Assembly (NCBI GenBank): GCA_026713405.1
Contig: JAPOON010000567.1
Span: forward strand, 1-8,750
Reading direction: 5' to 3'
DNA length: 8,750 nucleotides
From: Gammaproteobacteria bacterium
Lineage (GTDB): Bacteria; Pseudomonadota; Gammaproteobacteria; Pseudomonadales; Azotimanducaceae_A
The notes beneath the pieces are model-generated. The model was not told the DNA's origin. It did not search any database and saw only the letters and a list, made by a program, of their open reading frames with translations. Shown here in pieces: positions 1-6,260 of the stretch; the first letter of the stretch is position 1, and each line of letters begins with the position of its first letter. The translations under genes were made by a program, and so were the position numbers.

Positions 1-138
1 CCTTGCGTACACCAGGACAAAGAGGCCGCTGCGCCGAAAGGGAAGCCCCGCATGCGAACTCGCTGCCCGATGCAGGCGTCTGTCCCGTAGGATCGAATGA
101 AACGATTGGGGAATTGATGTTCCATGAAAGTTGATCGG
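1..138. other. Left-edge region with no supported gene
   Basis: This stretch lies downstream of the SDR gene that ends at 139. A minus-strand frame starting with ATG at 125 stays open to the window edge (41 codons), but no ribosome binding site precedes it and I do not recognise the product. It may be the start of the next minus-strand gene or chance in GC-rich DNA. The start codon of that frame sits inside a GGAACAT half-site (117-123) like those in the operator at 6261-6326. Nothing else was recognised. Confidence 0.3.
117..125 (-). promoter_or_regulatory. Isolated half-site ATGGAACAT resembling the TetR operator
   Basis: The nine bases ATGTTCCAT read on the plus strand are identical to those at 6279-6287, in the operator between the regulator and the catabolic operon. 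The site lies just past the stop of the minus-strand SDR gene, where the promoter of a further minus-strand gene to the left could sit. No inverted partner is seen within about 40 bp. Two other seven-base matches fall inside or next to genes, so chance is possible. Confidence 0.2.
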
Positions 139-903
139 TTAGAACCTGTCAGGGCGAAACATGGCGTCGTGCCCGCCGTCGACGAAGAGTACCGCCCCCG
201 TGATGTATGCGGCTTTCTCGGAGAGCAGGAAGAGCGCTGCGTTCGCCTGATCCTCCGGCTGGGCGGGGCGGCCGATGGGAATGGTCTTGACGAATTCCCG
301 CATGCTGGGGCCGATCTGGGGATTTTTCATGCCGGCAGCGGTCATCGCGGTTTCCGTGTACCCCGGCGCCAGGGCGTTCATGCGCACGCCCGCTTTGGCG
401 GCAGACGTGCTTCTGCCGCGCATCCAGCGGCCCAGGGCGAACTTGCCGCCGCCGTAGAGCTGGAAACCCTCCAGTGACTCGGCGAACGCCAGGGCCGTTT
501 CACGCTCGCCGTCGAGCAGGGCCTGCACGTAGGCGTCTTCGTAGGGCATCAGGGTCGCCGAGTTGGAGCACATCAGCACCACGGCTCCCCGGCGTTTCTC
601 CAGCGCGGGCATCAGGGCTTCCACCAGTTCGACCGTGGCGAAATAGTTGACCCGTGGGATGAGCGACTTGTGCGGATTCTCGGCGCCCGCGGCGGCGCAG
701 GGGACCAGGCCATCGAGGCCGTCGGGGGCGCGGCGCAGGATTTCGGCGACCGCGGAAGTGAATTGCTGCCCGTCGGCCAGGTCGGCGCGTATGTCGCTAT
801 CCTGCAGGTCGACGCCGATCGCCTGGTGACCCTCGGACTCCAACCCCAGCTTGATTGCCTTGCCGATGCCGCTCGCGGCGCCGGTTACCACGTATGTTCC
901 CAT
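139..903 (-). CDS. SDR family oxidoreductase, 3-alpha-hydroxysteroid dehydrogenase/carbonyl reductase-like
   Basis: This 254-residue cytoplasmic short-chain dehydrogenase/reductase probably interconverts a hydroxyl and a ketone using NAD(H). The Rossmann glycine motif TGAASGIG is at residues 7-14. Asp32 at the end of the second strand favours NAD over NADP. The active site is Ser113, Tyr150 and Lys154 (YGGGK), with Asn86 as the likely fourth residue. The usual NNAG motif is replaced by PCAAAG (residues 68-73). Overall layout, the stretch near 85-90 (VNYFAT) and the C-terminal tail (GGHDAMFRPDRF) resemble Comamonas testosteroni 3-alpha-hydroxysteroid dehydrogenase/carbonyl reductase, as recalled rather than aligned. 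An AGGA motif four bases before the ATG supports the start. It lies 231 bp after the SRPBCC gene in the same direction, with a long inverted repeat between, so it may be a separate or attenuated transcript. The family is firm; the steroid substrate is an inference. Confidence 0.88.
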   Translation of the reverse strand: MGTYVVTGAASGIGKAIKLGLESEGHQAIGVDLQDSDIRADLADGQQFTSAVAEILRRAPDGLDGLVPCAAAGAENPHKSLIPRVNYFATVELVEALMPALEKRRGAVVLMCSNSATLMPYEDAYVQALLDGERETALAFAESLEGFQLYGGGKFALGRWMRGRSTSAAKAGVRMNALAPGYTETAMTAAGMKNPQIGPSMREFVKTIPIGRPAQPEDQANAALFLLSEKAAYITGAVLFVDGGHDAMFRPDRF

Positions 904-1033
904 GAGTTCCTGTCCCTGCCGATGTGAATCGGGCCTTGAATCTCCGGCGGCGGCGATCGGCCGACGCCGTTCAGTGACTTTCGGGGCGAGGAGCCTGCGC
1001 GGCGGGATTTCACCGCTGCAAATCCGCGCTCAC
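904..1033. other. Intergenic leader of the 3-alpha-HSD-like gene
   Basis: This is the part of the 231-bp gap closest to the downstream gene. It contains the AGGA ribosome binding site next to 903. No gene was seen. No convincing -35/-10 pair was recognised, so whether the SDR gene has its own promoter is open. Confidence 0.4.
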
Positions 1034-1105
1034 CCACGCCCTTGAACGATCGATTTCGTCAAAACTGGCTCGATATTCTCCTCAATCGATCGGTCAAGGG
1101 TGAGG
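1034..1105. repeat. Long inverted repeat in the gap between two catabolic genes
   Basis: The arms CCCTTGAACGATCGATT (1039-1055) and AATCGATCGGTCAAGGG (1084-1100) are reverse complements with a single mismatch (16 of 17), around a 28-base loop. Pairing extends outward to about 1034 and 1105 with one G-T pair and one mismatch. It lies 30-100 bases beyond the stop of the SRPBCC gene and 130-200 bases before the next gene start, both minus strand. There is no T run after either arm, so a simple intrinsic terminator is not clear. An operator for a dimeric regulator, an mRNA-stabilising stem or an attenuator are alternatives. The inner GATCGATC core is itself palindromic. Confidence 0.6.
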
Positions 1106-1134
1106 CGAGATCGAATTTTCGCTTTCGCGACTTC

Positions 1135-1560
1135 CTACGGCGAAGGCTCCTGGCCGAGGCTTCCGTCGATCCGGCTTGCGATCATCCCGTATCCGGCATT
1201 CAGCATTTCGGTTACCTGCGCGAGCGGCACTTCGTCCAGGTCGAATGTGGCGCTGAACTCCACGAGGCAGCCCTGGGCATCCGGTTGTACCGTGACGGTG
1301 GCCCGGTAGTTGTCCACGGGCACGAACGGATTCTTGAGCACGCCGTAACGCAGTTCCCGGCGCGCTTCGTCGCAGCCGAGCAGAAATTCGATGACCGGGG
1401 TATCCATCTTCAGGATGCGCGCCGGGCGACCCTCGTGTTCGCTCACGGAGTAGTTGCCCGGCCCCACCAGCCAGTCGATCTCGGTGAAGGCTCCGAGCAC
1501 CCGCCAGAAGGCATCCGCCGGGTGCGGGCTCTTGTGCGAAAACGATAGGGAGTCGGCCAT
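1135..1560 (-). CDS. SRPBCC family small-ligand-binding protein
   Basis: This 141-residue protein has the length and layout of the SRPBCC/polyketide cyclase-like superfamily. The N-terminus runs into a helix (HPADAFWRVLGAFTEIDWL, about residues 12-30), followed by a curved-sheet part with ARRELRYGVL near 66-75 and a polar strand (NYRATVTVQPD) near 83-93. A C-terminal amphipathic helix around VPLAQVTEMLNAGYGMI completes the helix-grip fold. Such proteins bind a hydrophobic molecule in a deep cavity and may act as lyase, cyclase or carrier; the activity cannot be read here. The ATG at 1560 is eight bases after the LLM oxidoreductase stop, which fits translational coupling. The frame stays open further upstream to 2082, but that extension is antisense-like shadow of the LLM gene and starts inside it. 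No signal peptide is seen. Confidence 0.8.
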   Translation of the reverse strand: MADSLSFSHKSPHPADAFWRVLGAFTEIDWLVGPGNYSVSEHEGRPARILKMDTPVIEFLLGCDEARRELRYGVLKNPFVPVDNYRATVTVQPDAQGCLVEFSATFDLDEVPLAQVTEMLNAGYGMIASRIDGSLGQEPSP

Positions 1561-1568
1561 GTGCTGTT

Positions 1569-2429
1569 TCAACCCAGGTCGGGAATGACTTTCGCGTACT
1601 TGTCGATCATCGGCATCACGGCTTCGGGTTTGTCCCAGAGATCGTTGGATACGCCGATGGTGGCCCGCTCGACGCCCAGGTCGCGGTAATGCTTGAGCTT
1701 GTCCAGGTTGCCGAGATCCATGATCTGGATATTGATCTCGACGCTGGCCGGATCGCGGCCGGCGGCCTTGACTTCCTCGCGAAAGCTGTCGATGGATTCG
1801 GCCACGTCCAACAGGGCAAGGTCCACGGGATACCAGCCGTCGGCCCAGGCCGCGGCGTGCTTTCTGCCGAGTGGCCCCATGGCGCCCAGAAAGATCTTGG
1901 GCCCGCCTTTCTGCAGGGGTTTCGGGTCGCACCAGACGGCATCGAAATGAACGTATTGGCCTTCGTAGGAAGCCTCGTCTTCCGTCCACAACGCCCGGGT
2001 GGCGGCCACGGTTTCGCGCAGCACGCCATATCGTTTGTCGAATGAGTGCGGGCTGCTGTTCTCGAACCCTTCCCGGATCCATCCCACCCCGGTGCCGACC
2101 AGCACGCGGCCGCCGGACAACCGGTCGAGCGTGGCAATGGTCTTGGCCTGGGAGAAGAGGTCGCGTTCCATCAGGAGGGCGATGCCGGTGCCCAGTCTCA
2201 GGGATTTCGTGGCATTCGCCGCTGTCATCAACGACAGGTAGGGGTCCATCATCTGCCGGTAGGGCGCCGGCAGATCCCCGCCCAGCGGGTAAGGCGTTTC
2301 CCGGGAGCAGGGGATATGGCTGTGCTCGCCGTACCAGAGCGATTCGAACCCCCGCTCTTCCAGCGCCCGGGCCAGTTCCGCCGGATGGGGGTCGTTCGGC
2401 GTATTCATGGAGCTGAAGGCGAGATGCAT
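1569..2429 (-). CDS. LLM class (luciferase-like) flavin- or F420-dependent oxidoreductase
   Basis: This 286-residue TIM-barrel enzyme belongs to the bacterial luciferase-like family, which uses FMN or coenzyme F420 for oxygenation or hydride transfer. Family marks are the first strand MHLAFSSMN, ALEERGFESLWYGEHSHIP (residues 22-40), a central LGTGIALLMERD (79-90), and LSGGRVLVGTGVGWIREGFE (104-123), which is typical of the F420-dependent subgroup known as TIGR03619. The C-terminal part has LGVERATIG (251-259), closing the barrel. The ATG at 2429 is preferred because it begins the first beta strand and sits 11 bases past the upstream stop. A longer frame to 2567 would overlap the Rieske gene by over 100 bases. 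The ribosome binding site is weak, so reinitiation after the Rieske stop is likely. It may reduce a ketone or alkene or carry out a Baeyer-Villiger-like step; the cofactor and substrate are not determined. Confidence 0.85.
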   Translation of the reverse strand: MHLAFSSMNTPNDPHPAELARALEERGFESLWYGEHSHIPCSRETPYPLGGDLPAPYRQMMDPYLSLMTAANATKSLRLGTGIALLMERDLFSQAKTIATLDRLSGGRVLVGTGVGWIREGFENSSPHSFDKRYGVLRETVAATRALWTEDEASYEGQYVHFDAVWCDPKPLQKGGPKIFLGAMGPLGRKHAAAWADGWYPVDLALLDVAESIDSFREEVKAAGRDPASVEINIQIMDLGNLDKLKHYRDLGVERATIGVSNDLWDKPEAVMPMIDKYAKVIPDLG

Positions 2430-2440
2430 TTCAGCCCGGC

Positions 2441-3523
2441 CTAGTAGCGGCCCCGCGCGATCACCTCCTCGGGTGCGGGCTTCAGCCAGTCGGTGTAGTA
2501 GGTGCCGTTCACCTTCGCCTGGCGCTCGGCGGTTTCTTCGCGCGGGTTGTAGAACTGGCGGTACCACTCGCGGATCTTGTGGAAGGGCCCGTCGCTCTTG
2601 ATCTGCATGATCTGGAAGATCGGCGCCTTGGCCTCCCAGACCTCGAAGTCCTGCAGGAAGGCCAGGCGGCTGGACTCCTGGAACTCGCGCGCCCGGTCCA
2701 CATCCGCCTCGGTCGCGACGTCGTTTTCGCTCTGGACCATCAGGCCGTGCCAGACCTTGATGCGCCCGTCGTCCACCGGCGTGTTGGCGATCAGCATGAT
2801 CGCGTCGTAAAAGCCGGTAAGGCGCGAATTCAGGATGGCCGGGCCCGTATAGAAAGTGTCCGTCTCCAGCAGCGTGTTGCTGGCCGCCAGGGTCTTGTGC
2901 CCGCCGCCCTGGCGCTGAATGACGATATGGTCACGCACCTCGTTCTCGAAATACGCCAGCGTGGAGCCGTGAATGGGCCCGAGGTGGGGCGAATCCGCCA
3001 TGTTGTCGATCACTTCCTGGGGGTGGGAATCGATCTCGCCCATGTGGTCGATGGTCCACTGCACCCACTGCGGGTCGTCCCATTCCGGGAGCGACGGGAT
3101 ATCGTAGTCGGGTTCGCCCCCTTCCGGGTCGTGCCACATCCAGATGCAGCCGTAGCGCTCCTGCACGGGCCAGCTCTTCACGCACGCCCTGGCCGGGATG
3201 GGGCCGTCGTGGTAGGGGATGTCGTTGCAGCGGCCGTCGGGGCCGTACCGCCAGGCGTGGTACGGGCAGCGGATCGAGTCGCCCTCGATCTGGCCGTCGA
3301 TAACGACGAAAGACGTGGTGTTGCGCGCCATTTTGGTGCCCATGTGGGCGCAGATGGCATCCAGCAGCACCAGGCGGCCGCTCGCGCCGCGGTAGAGGGC
3401 AAATTCGTTGCCGAAGAACCGGAGCGGCAACACGCTGTCGCCCAACTCCGTCGCCTCGGCGATCATGAACCAGCCGCGCGGGAAGGTGAACGGGCCCAGG
3501 CCGTATTCAGCGGTGGTCGCCAT
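2441..3523 (-). CDS. Rieske non-haem iron oxygenase, KshA-like, with enlarged Rieske loop
   Basis: This 360-residue oxygenase component would take electrons through a Rieske [2Fe-2S] cluster to a mononuclear iron that activates O2 for substrate hydroxylation. The Rieske ligands are Cys58, His60, Cys86 and His89. The spacing between His60 and Cys86 is 25 residues, longer than the 17 in its neighbour. The catalytic site is His180 and His185, with Asp177 as the bridging residue and Asp292 (QDFEVW) as third ligand. The C-terminal WYRQFY (320-325) is shared in related form with the neighbour. An ATG at 3529 is possible, but the ATG at 3523 has a GGAG seven bases before it, so it was chosen. It follows the other Rieske gene by 40 bp and precedes the LLM gene by 11. 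No ferredoxin or reductase partner is nearby. It could form a mixed oligomer with, or act on a different intermediate from, the preceding Rieske protein. Confidence 0.9.
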   Translation of the reverse strand: MATTAEYGLGPFTFPRGWFMIAEATELGDSVLPLRFFGNEFALYRGASGRLVLLDAICAHMGTKMARNTTSFVVIDGQIEGDSIRCPYHAWRYGPDGRCNDIPYHDGPIPARACVKSWPVQERYGCIWMWHDPEGGEPDYDIPSLPEWDDPQWVQWTIDHMGEIDSHPQEVIDNMADSPHLGPIHGSTLAYFENEVRDHIVIQRQGGGHKTLAASNTLLETDTFYTGPAILNSRLTGFYDAIMLIANTPVDDGRIKVWHGLMVQSENDVATEADVDRAREFQESSRLAFLQDFEVWEAKAPIFQIMQIKSDGPFHKIREWYRQFYNPREETAERQAKVNGTYYTDWLKPAPEEVIARGRY

Positions 3524-3524
3524 A

Positions 3525-3543
3525 CTCATACTCCGGTACTGAG
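3525..3543. other. Small hairpin over the ribosome binding site of the second Rieske gene
   Basis: CTCATAC and GTACTGAG pair with one bulged base around a TCCG loop. On the minus-strand mRNA the GGAG ribosome binding site falls in the loop and closing pair, and the alternative ATG at 3529 is in the stem. This could lower translation of the second Rieske subunit relative to the first. The stem is short and may be chance. Confidence 0.25.
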
Positions 3544-3563
3544 TGCTTTTCCTGGTGTCCTTA

Positions 3564-4562
3564 CTATCCGACCAGCCGCACGGGCGCCTCTCCGGCACCG
3601 TCGTAGAACTGCCGGAACCACTGCCGGTACTTCGCCACCGGGCCGTCCCCGTCGCAGAGGATGGGGTCGTCCCGGTACAGCTTGTTCTGCCAGATGACCA
3701 TGTCGTGGCCCACCTGCCGCACGATCTCCGCGATCAGGCCATCGGTAAGTGCGTTGAACTGTTCGGAGATGTTCTTCGGCTTGGTGAAGGCGAACCTGAG
3801 GATCAGGCGGTTGTCCGTAACCGGGGTCATGGTGCCCATCATCACGGTCTTGAAGGCGCGGTCGAAGGTCTGCGAACTCATGCCCGGCCCCCAGTTGCGG
3901 CTGATCAGGTAGGCATCTTCCGTTTTCGACATGTCGATGGTGCCGTCTTCGTTGATGGCGGGGGTGATCGTCACCATTTCGGTCAGGCGGCGGCAACCGT
4001 CGAGTTCGATCCTGGCCTTGGGCATGTTCTGCGTGCTGTGCACGTAGGGGAAGTGGGCGATGTCCACCGCGTTCTCGCCGGTTTCCTGGATATGGGATTC
4101 AATCTCCCACTCATAGGTTTCCAGTTCGGTCCAGTCCGGGTCGGAGAACTCGGGAATGTCGTCCAGCTCGAAGGTGGGCTCGATGCGCCGCGGGTGGTAC
4201 CAGGCCCAGATCATCTGGTTGCGTTCCTGCACCGGGTAGCTGTACAGGCAGTTGCCTTCCTGCGCGCGGCGTGGCATGGCCTCCGCATAGGGCACTTCCC
4301 CGACGGCCCCGTCGCCGTCGAGCTGCCAGCCGTGGAACGGGCAGGCGATCCGCTCGCCCACCACCTTGCCGCCGTGCCCGAGGTGCGCGCCGAGGTGCGG
4401 GCAGAATGCCTCCAGCATCCTGACGTCGCCGCTCTCGGTGCGGAAAAGCACCTGGTGCTGGTCGAAAAGAAAGGTCGGTGTAACGCCGCCCGGCTCGAGT
4501 TCATTGCTGTAGGCGACGGCGAACCATCCGAAGGGGATGGGTAGATCGAGTCCAACACCCAT
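3564..4562 (-). CDS. Rieske non-haem iron oxygenase, KshA-like
   Basis: This 332-residue oxygenase component has a classic N-terminal Rieske domain with ligands Cys54, His56, Cys74 and His77 (CPH, then 17 residues, then CPFH). The catalytic iron site is His170 and His175 (DIAHFPYVH) with bridging Asp167 and third ligand Asp287 (HDMVIWQNK). The stretch LCDGDGPVAKYRQWFRQFY near 302-320 strongly recalls KshA, the oxygenase of 3-ketosteroid 9-alpha-hydroxylase, where the same region reads as an acidic-Gly-Pro turn and a WY.QFY helix. KshA hydroxylates the steroid nucleus and triggers ring opening. An AGGAG eight to nine bases before the ATG supports the start. It lies 15 bp after the SDR gene. 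It needs an electron-donating partner, which is not in the window. The Rieske oxygenase call is firm; true steroid 9-alpha-hydroxylase activity is only one possibility. Confidence 0.92.
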   Translation of the reverse strand: MGVGLDLPIPFGWFAVAYSNELEPGGVTPTFLFDQHQVLFRTESGDVRMLEAFCPHLGAHLGHGGKVVGERIACPFHGWQLDGDGAVGEVPYAEAMPRRAQEGNCLYSYPVQERNQMIWAWYHPRRIEPTFELDDIPEFSDPDWTELETYEWEIESHIQETGENAVDIAHFPYVHSTQNMPKARIELDGCRRLTEMVTITPAINEDGTIDMSKTEDAYLISRNWGPGMSSQTFDRAFKTVMMGTMTPVTDNRLILRFAFTKPKNISEQFNALTDGLIAEIVRQVGHDMVIWQNKLYRDDPILCDGDGPVAKYRQWFRQFYDGAGEAPVRLVG

Positions 4563-4577
4563 GGGGTTTCTCTCCTG

Positions 4578-5456
4578 TTATCCGAGTGTGGGGATGGGGA
4601 GTTCGCTCCGATCGAGGATCGAGTCGAAGCGTGCCCGAATCTTGTTCTTTACGCCGGGATTGAGCGGCGCGATCCAGAACTGGCTGTCGCGTATTCCGCG
4701 AATGGCGGTCTGCGCGACCTCGTCCGGATGGGTTGTGACGAGCTTCTGGCCCATGAACTCCATGAGCTTGCGCAGGTCTTCGGCGGAGTTGATGCCCGTC
4801 TCCGGCGTTCCTTCGGGTTTCTCGAACTCCTGCGGGCGAACCCGGTCGGAGTTGAAGATACCCGTATCCACGATGTGGGGCCCGGGGAACAGCGCGTGAA
4901 TCTGCACCGGGCTCTCCTGGTTCCTGGTCTGGATGTGGAGTGCCTCGGTCACGGCCTGAATGGCGGCCTTGGTCGCGGTGTACACCGGCTGGTCGGGATA
5001 GACGATGAAGGCCCCGTTGCCGGAACCGGTAATCGCCAGGTGCGCTTCTTCCCCCTGTGCCACGAGCTTCGGCATGAAGGCGTTGATGCTATGGATCACG
5101 CCCCAGAAATTCACGTTGAAGGTCCACTGCCAGTCGTGGGTTGAATAGTCCCACAGGTTGCCCGCCTCGCCGGCGGAGATGCCGGCGTTGGCGAAGACCA
5201 GGTGCGCGCCGCCGAGGTCGTCGAATGCGGTGGCGGCCAGCGCATCGAGATCTTCCTGCCGGCTGACGTCGCAGCGCTGGCAATGGGCGTCGATCCCCTT
5301 CTCGATGAGTTCCGCCCTGGTGGTCTCGAGCCCCTGTTCGTCCACGTCTGCAATCAGCGCGCGAGCCCCTTCCGCGCCCAGCGCGAATGCCAGCGAGCGG
5401 CCGACGCCGCTGGCGCCGCCGGTGATGACGGCAAGCTTGCCGGTGAAATCCTGCAC
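4578..5456 (-). CDS. SDR family NAD(P)-dependent dehydrogenase, GTG start
   Basis: This 292-residue classical short-chain dehydrogenase/reductase is expected to oxidise a hydroxyl to a ketone or the reverse in the cytoplasm. The cofactor motif TGGASGVG is at residues 12-19, Asp37 favours NAD, and NAG is at 90-92. The catalytic residues are Asn114, Ser145, Tyr159 and Lys163 (YTATK). About 40 residues extend beyond the common 250-residue length; this C-terminal part (for example QFWIAPLNPGVKNKIRARFD) is seen in many SDRs acting on bulky lipophilic substrates and may close over the active site. The start codon is GTG, chosen because GGAGG lies seven bases before it, inside the end of the preceding gene, and only two bases separate it from that stop codon. 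Translation is therefore probably coupled to the acetoacetate-decarboxylase-like gene. Confidence 0.92.
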   Translation of the reverse strand: MQDFTGKLAVITGGASGVGRSLAFALGAEGARALIADVDEQGLETTRAELIEKGIDAHCQRCDVSRQEDLDALAATAFDDLGGAHLVFANAGISAGEAGNLWDYSTHDWQWTFNVNFWGVIHSINAFMPKLVAQGEEAHLAITGSGNGAFIVYPDQPVYTATKAAIQAVTEALHIQTRNQESPVQIHALFPGPHIVDTGIFNSDRVRPQEFEKPEGTPETGINSAEDLRKLMEFMGQKLVTTHPDEVAQTAIRGIRDSQFWIAPLNPGVKNKIRARFDSILDRSELPIPTLG

Positions 5457-5458
5457 GA

Positions 5459-6208
5459 TCAGGCCTCCATTGGGAATCGGGTGCCGCCGATGGTGTTGGC
5501 GAACGGCCAGAATCCATCCGGATCCAATTCACCGGCAAGCGTGATCTCCCGGGCGAGGAACTGGGGCGTCCAGAGATAGGCATCGACCTGCTCGCGCATG
5601 GGCAGGCGCTGGGCCAGCGGGTCGAACGGGGCGTCCCTCAGAATGAGTTCGCCCGAGAGGCTCTGCCGGAACGCGGTTCGGTACTTGGCATACACGCGCA
5701 CCACGTGGGGCGGGTAGTCGTAGCTGTTCGGAGCCATGGTGACGCTGCGCGCAACCTTGATCCACCACTCGTTGGTCTCGAACTCCTCCCCGGCCTCATC
5801 GGTGCCCGATATGTCGCCGGTGAACTCCGCAAACGTGTGACCGGCATGCCGTACCGAAGCCTCCACGTGGTTCATCATGCGGAAATAGCGGATGTCGGCC
5901 AGATACTTCGGCTGCCCCCAGTGCTCGCGGCTCACGTAGACGGCGGCTTCCTGGTCGATGGCGTAACCGAGCGCGTACTCGCCCTGGATGCCGTTGAAGT
6001 CCGCGGCCGCGGTCATCACCAGCCCGAGTTCGGGTTCGTTGAGCACCGGGAAACTGTAGAACGTTAGGAACACCTTCGGGTCGTCGCCCGGTTCGATACC
6101 CGGCGGCAGGAGCTTTGCGATGGCATCCGGGTCGGTGCGGTAGACGACCTTCAGCATCGGCCAGTTGAGGATGTCGCCCGGGTTACCCTGGGGAGCGGCG
6201 TCGGTCAT
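5459..6208 (-). CDS. Acetoacetate decarboxylase-fold protein (ADC superfamily), altered active site
   Basis: This 249-residue protein matches the length and order of the acetoacetate decarboxylase family. The N-terminus has a YRTDPDAIAKLLPPGIEP stretch (23-40) in which Arg24 fits the conserved substrate-binding arginine. The family motif appears as EHWGQPK (95-101), so Lys101 corresponds to the Schiff-base lysine (Lys115 of the Clostridium enzyme). The next residue, lysine in the classic enzyme (Lys116, which lowers the pKa of the nucleophile), is Tyr102 here. Decarboxylation of acetoacetate is therefore doubtful, and an aldolase, dehydratase or other imine-forming role on a larger keto acid is as likely. 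A strong GGAGG-like site six bases before the ATG supports the start. It is the first gene of the operon, beneath the operator and promoter next to the TetR gene. The family call is good, the reaction unknown. Confidence 0.85.
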   Translation of the reverse strand: MTDAAPQGNPGDILNWPMLKVVYRTDPDAIAKLLPPGIEPGDDPKVFLTFYSFPVLNEPELGLVMTAAADFNGIQGEYALGYAIDQEAAVYVSREHWGQPKYLADIRYFRMMNHVEASVRHAGHTFAEFTGDISGTDEAGEEFETNEWWIKVARSVTMAPNSYDYPPHVVRVYAKYRTAFRQSLSGELILRDAPFDPLAQRLPMREQVDAYLWTPQFLAREITLAGELDPDGFWPFANTIGGTRFPMEA

Positions 6209-6260
6209 ATCGTCCCTCCAGACTCTTGTTTCGTCCTATGATCCGCCCGAAACGGACTAA

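Noticed and set aside
1..125. Minus-strand frame open from ATG 125 to the left edge
   Set aside because: Only 41 codons, no ribosome binding site and no recognisable product; kept as a possibility in the left-edge entry only.
894..900. ATGTTCC at the start of the 3-alpha-HSD-like gene as a further operator site
   Set aside because: It lies inside codons 2-4, lacks the TATTAA tail and an inverted partner, and one such seven-base match is expected by chance in a window of this size.
1561..2082. N-terminal extension of the SRPBCC gene up to 2082
   Set aside because: The added 174 residues are an arginine- and glycine-rich shadow of the LLM gene. The family fold begins at the ATG at 1560, placed next to the LLM stop.
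2430..2567. N-terminal extension of the LLM gene to 2567
   Set aside because: It would overlap the preceding Rieske gene by over 100 bases and adds residues before the first barrel strand, which naturally begins at the ATG at 2429.
2579..3697. A 372-codon open frame on the plus strand opposite the second Rieske gene
   Set aside because: It is antisense to a gene with all Rieske ligands, its product is rich in Arg, Ala, His and Val without domains, and GC-rich DNA keeps such frames open by chance.
3543..4544. A 333-codon plus-strand frame opposite the first Rieske gene
   Set aside because: It mirrors the coding frame of a well-supported oxygenase and shows no recognisable motif or ribosome binding site.
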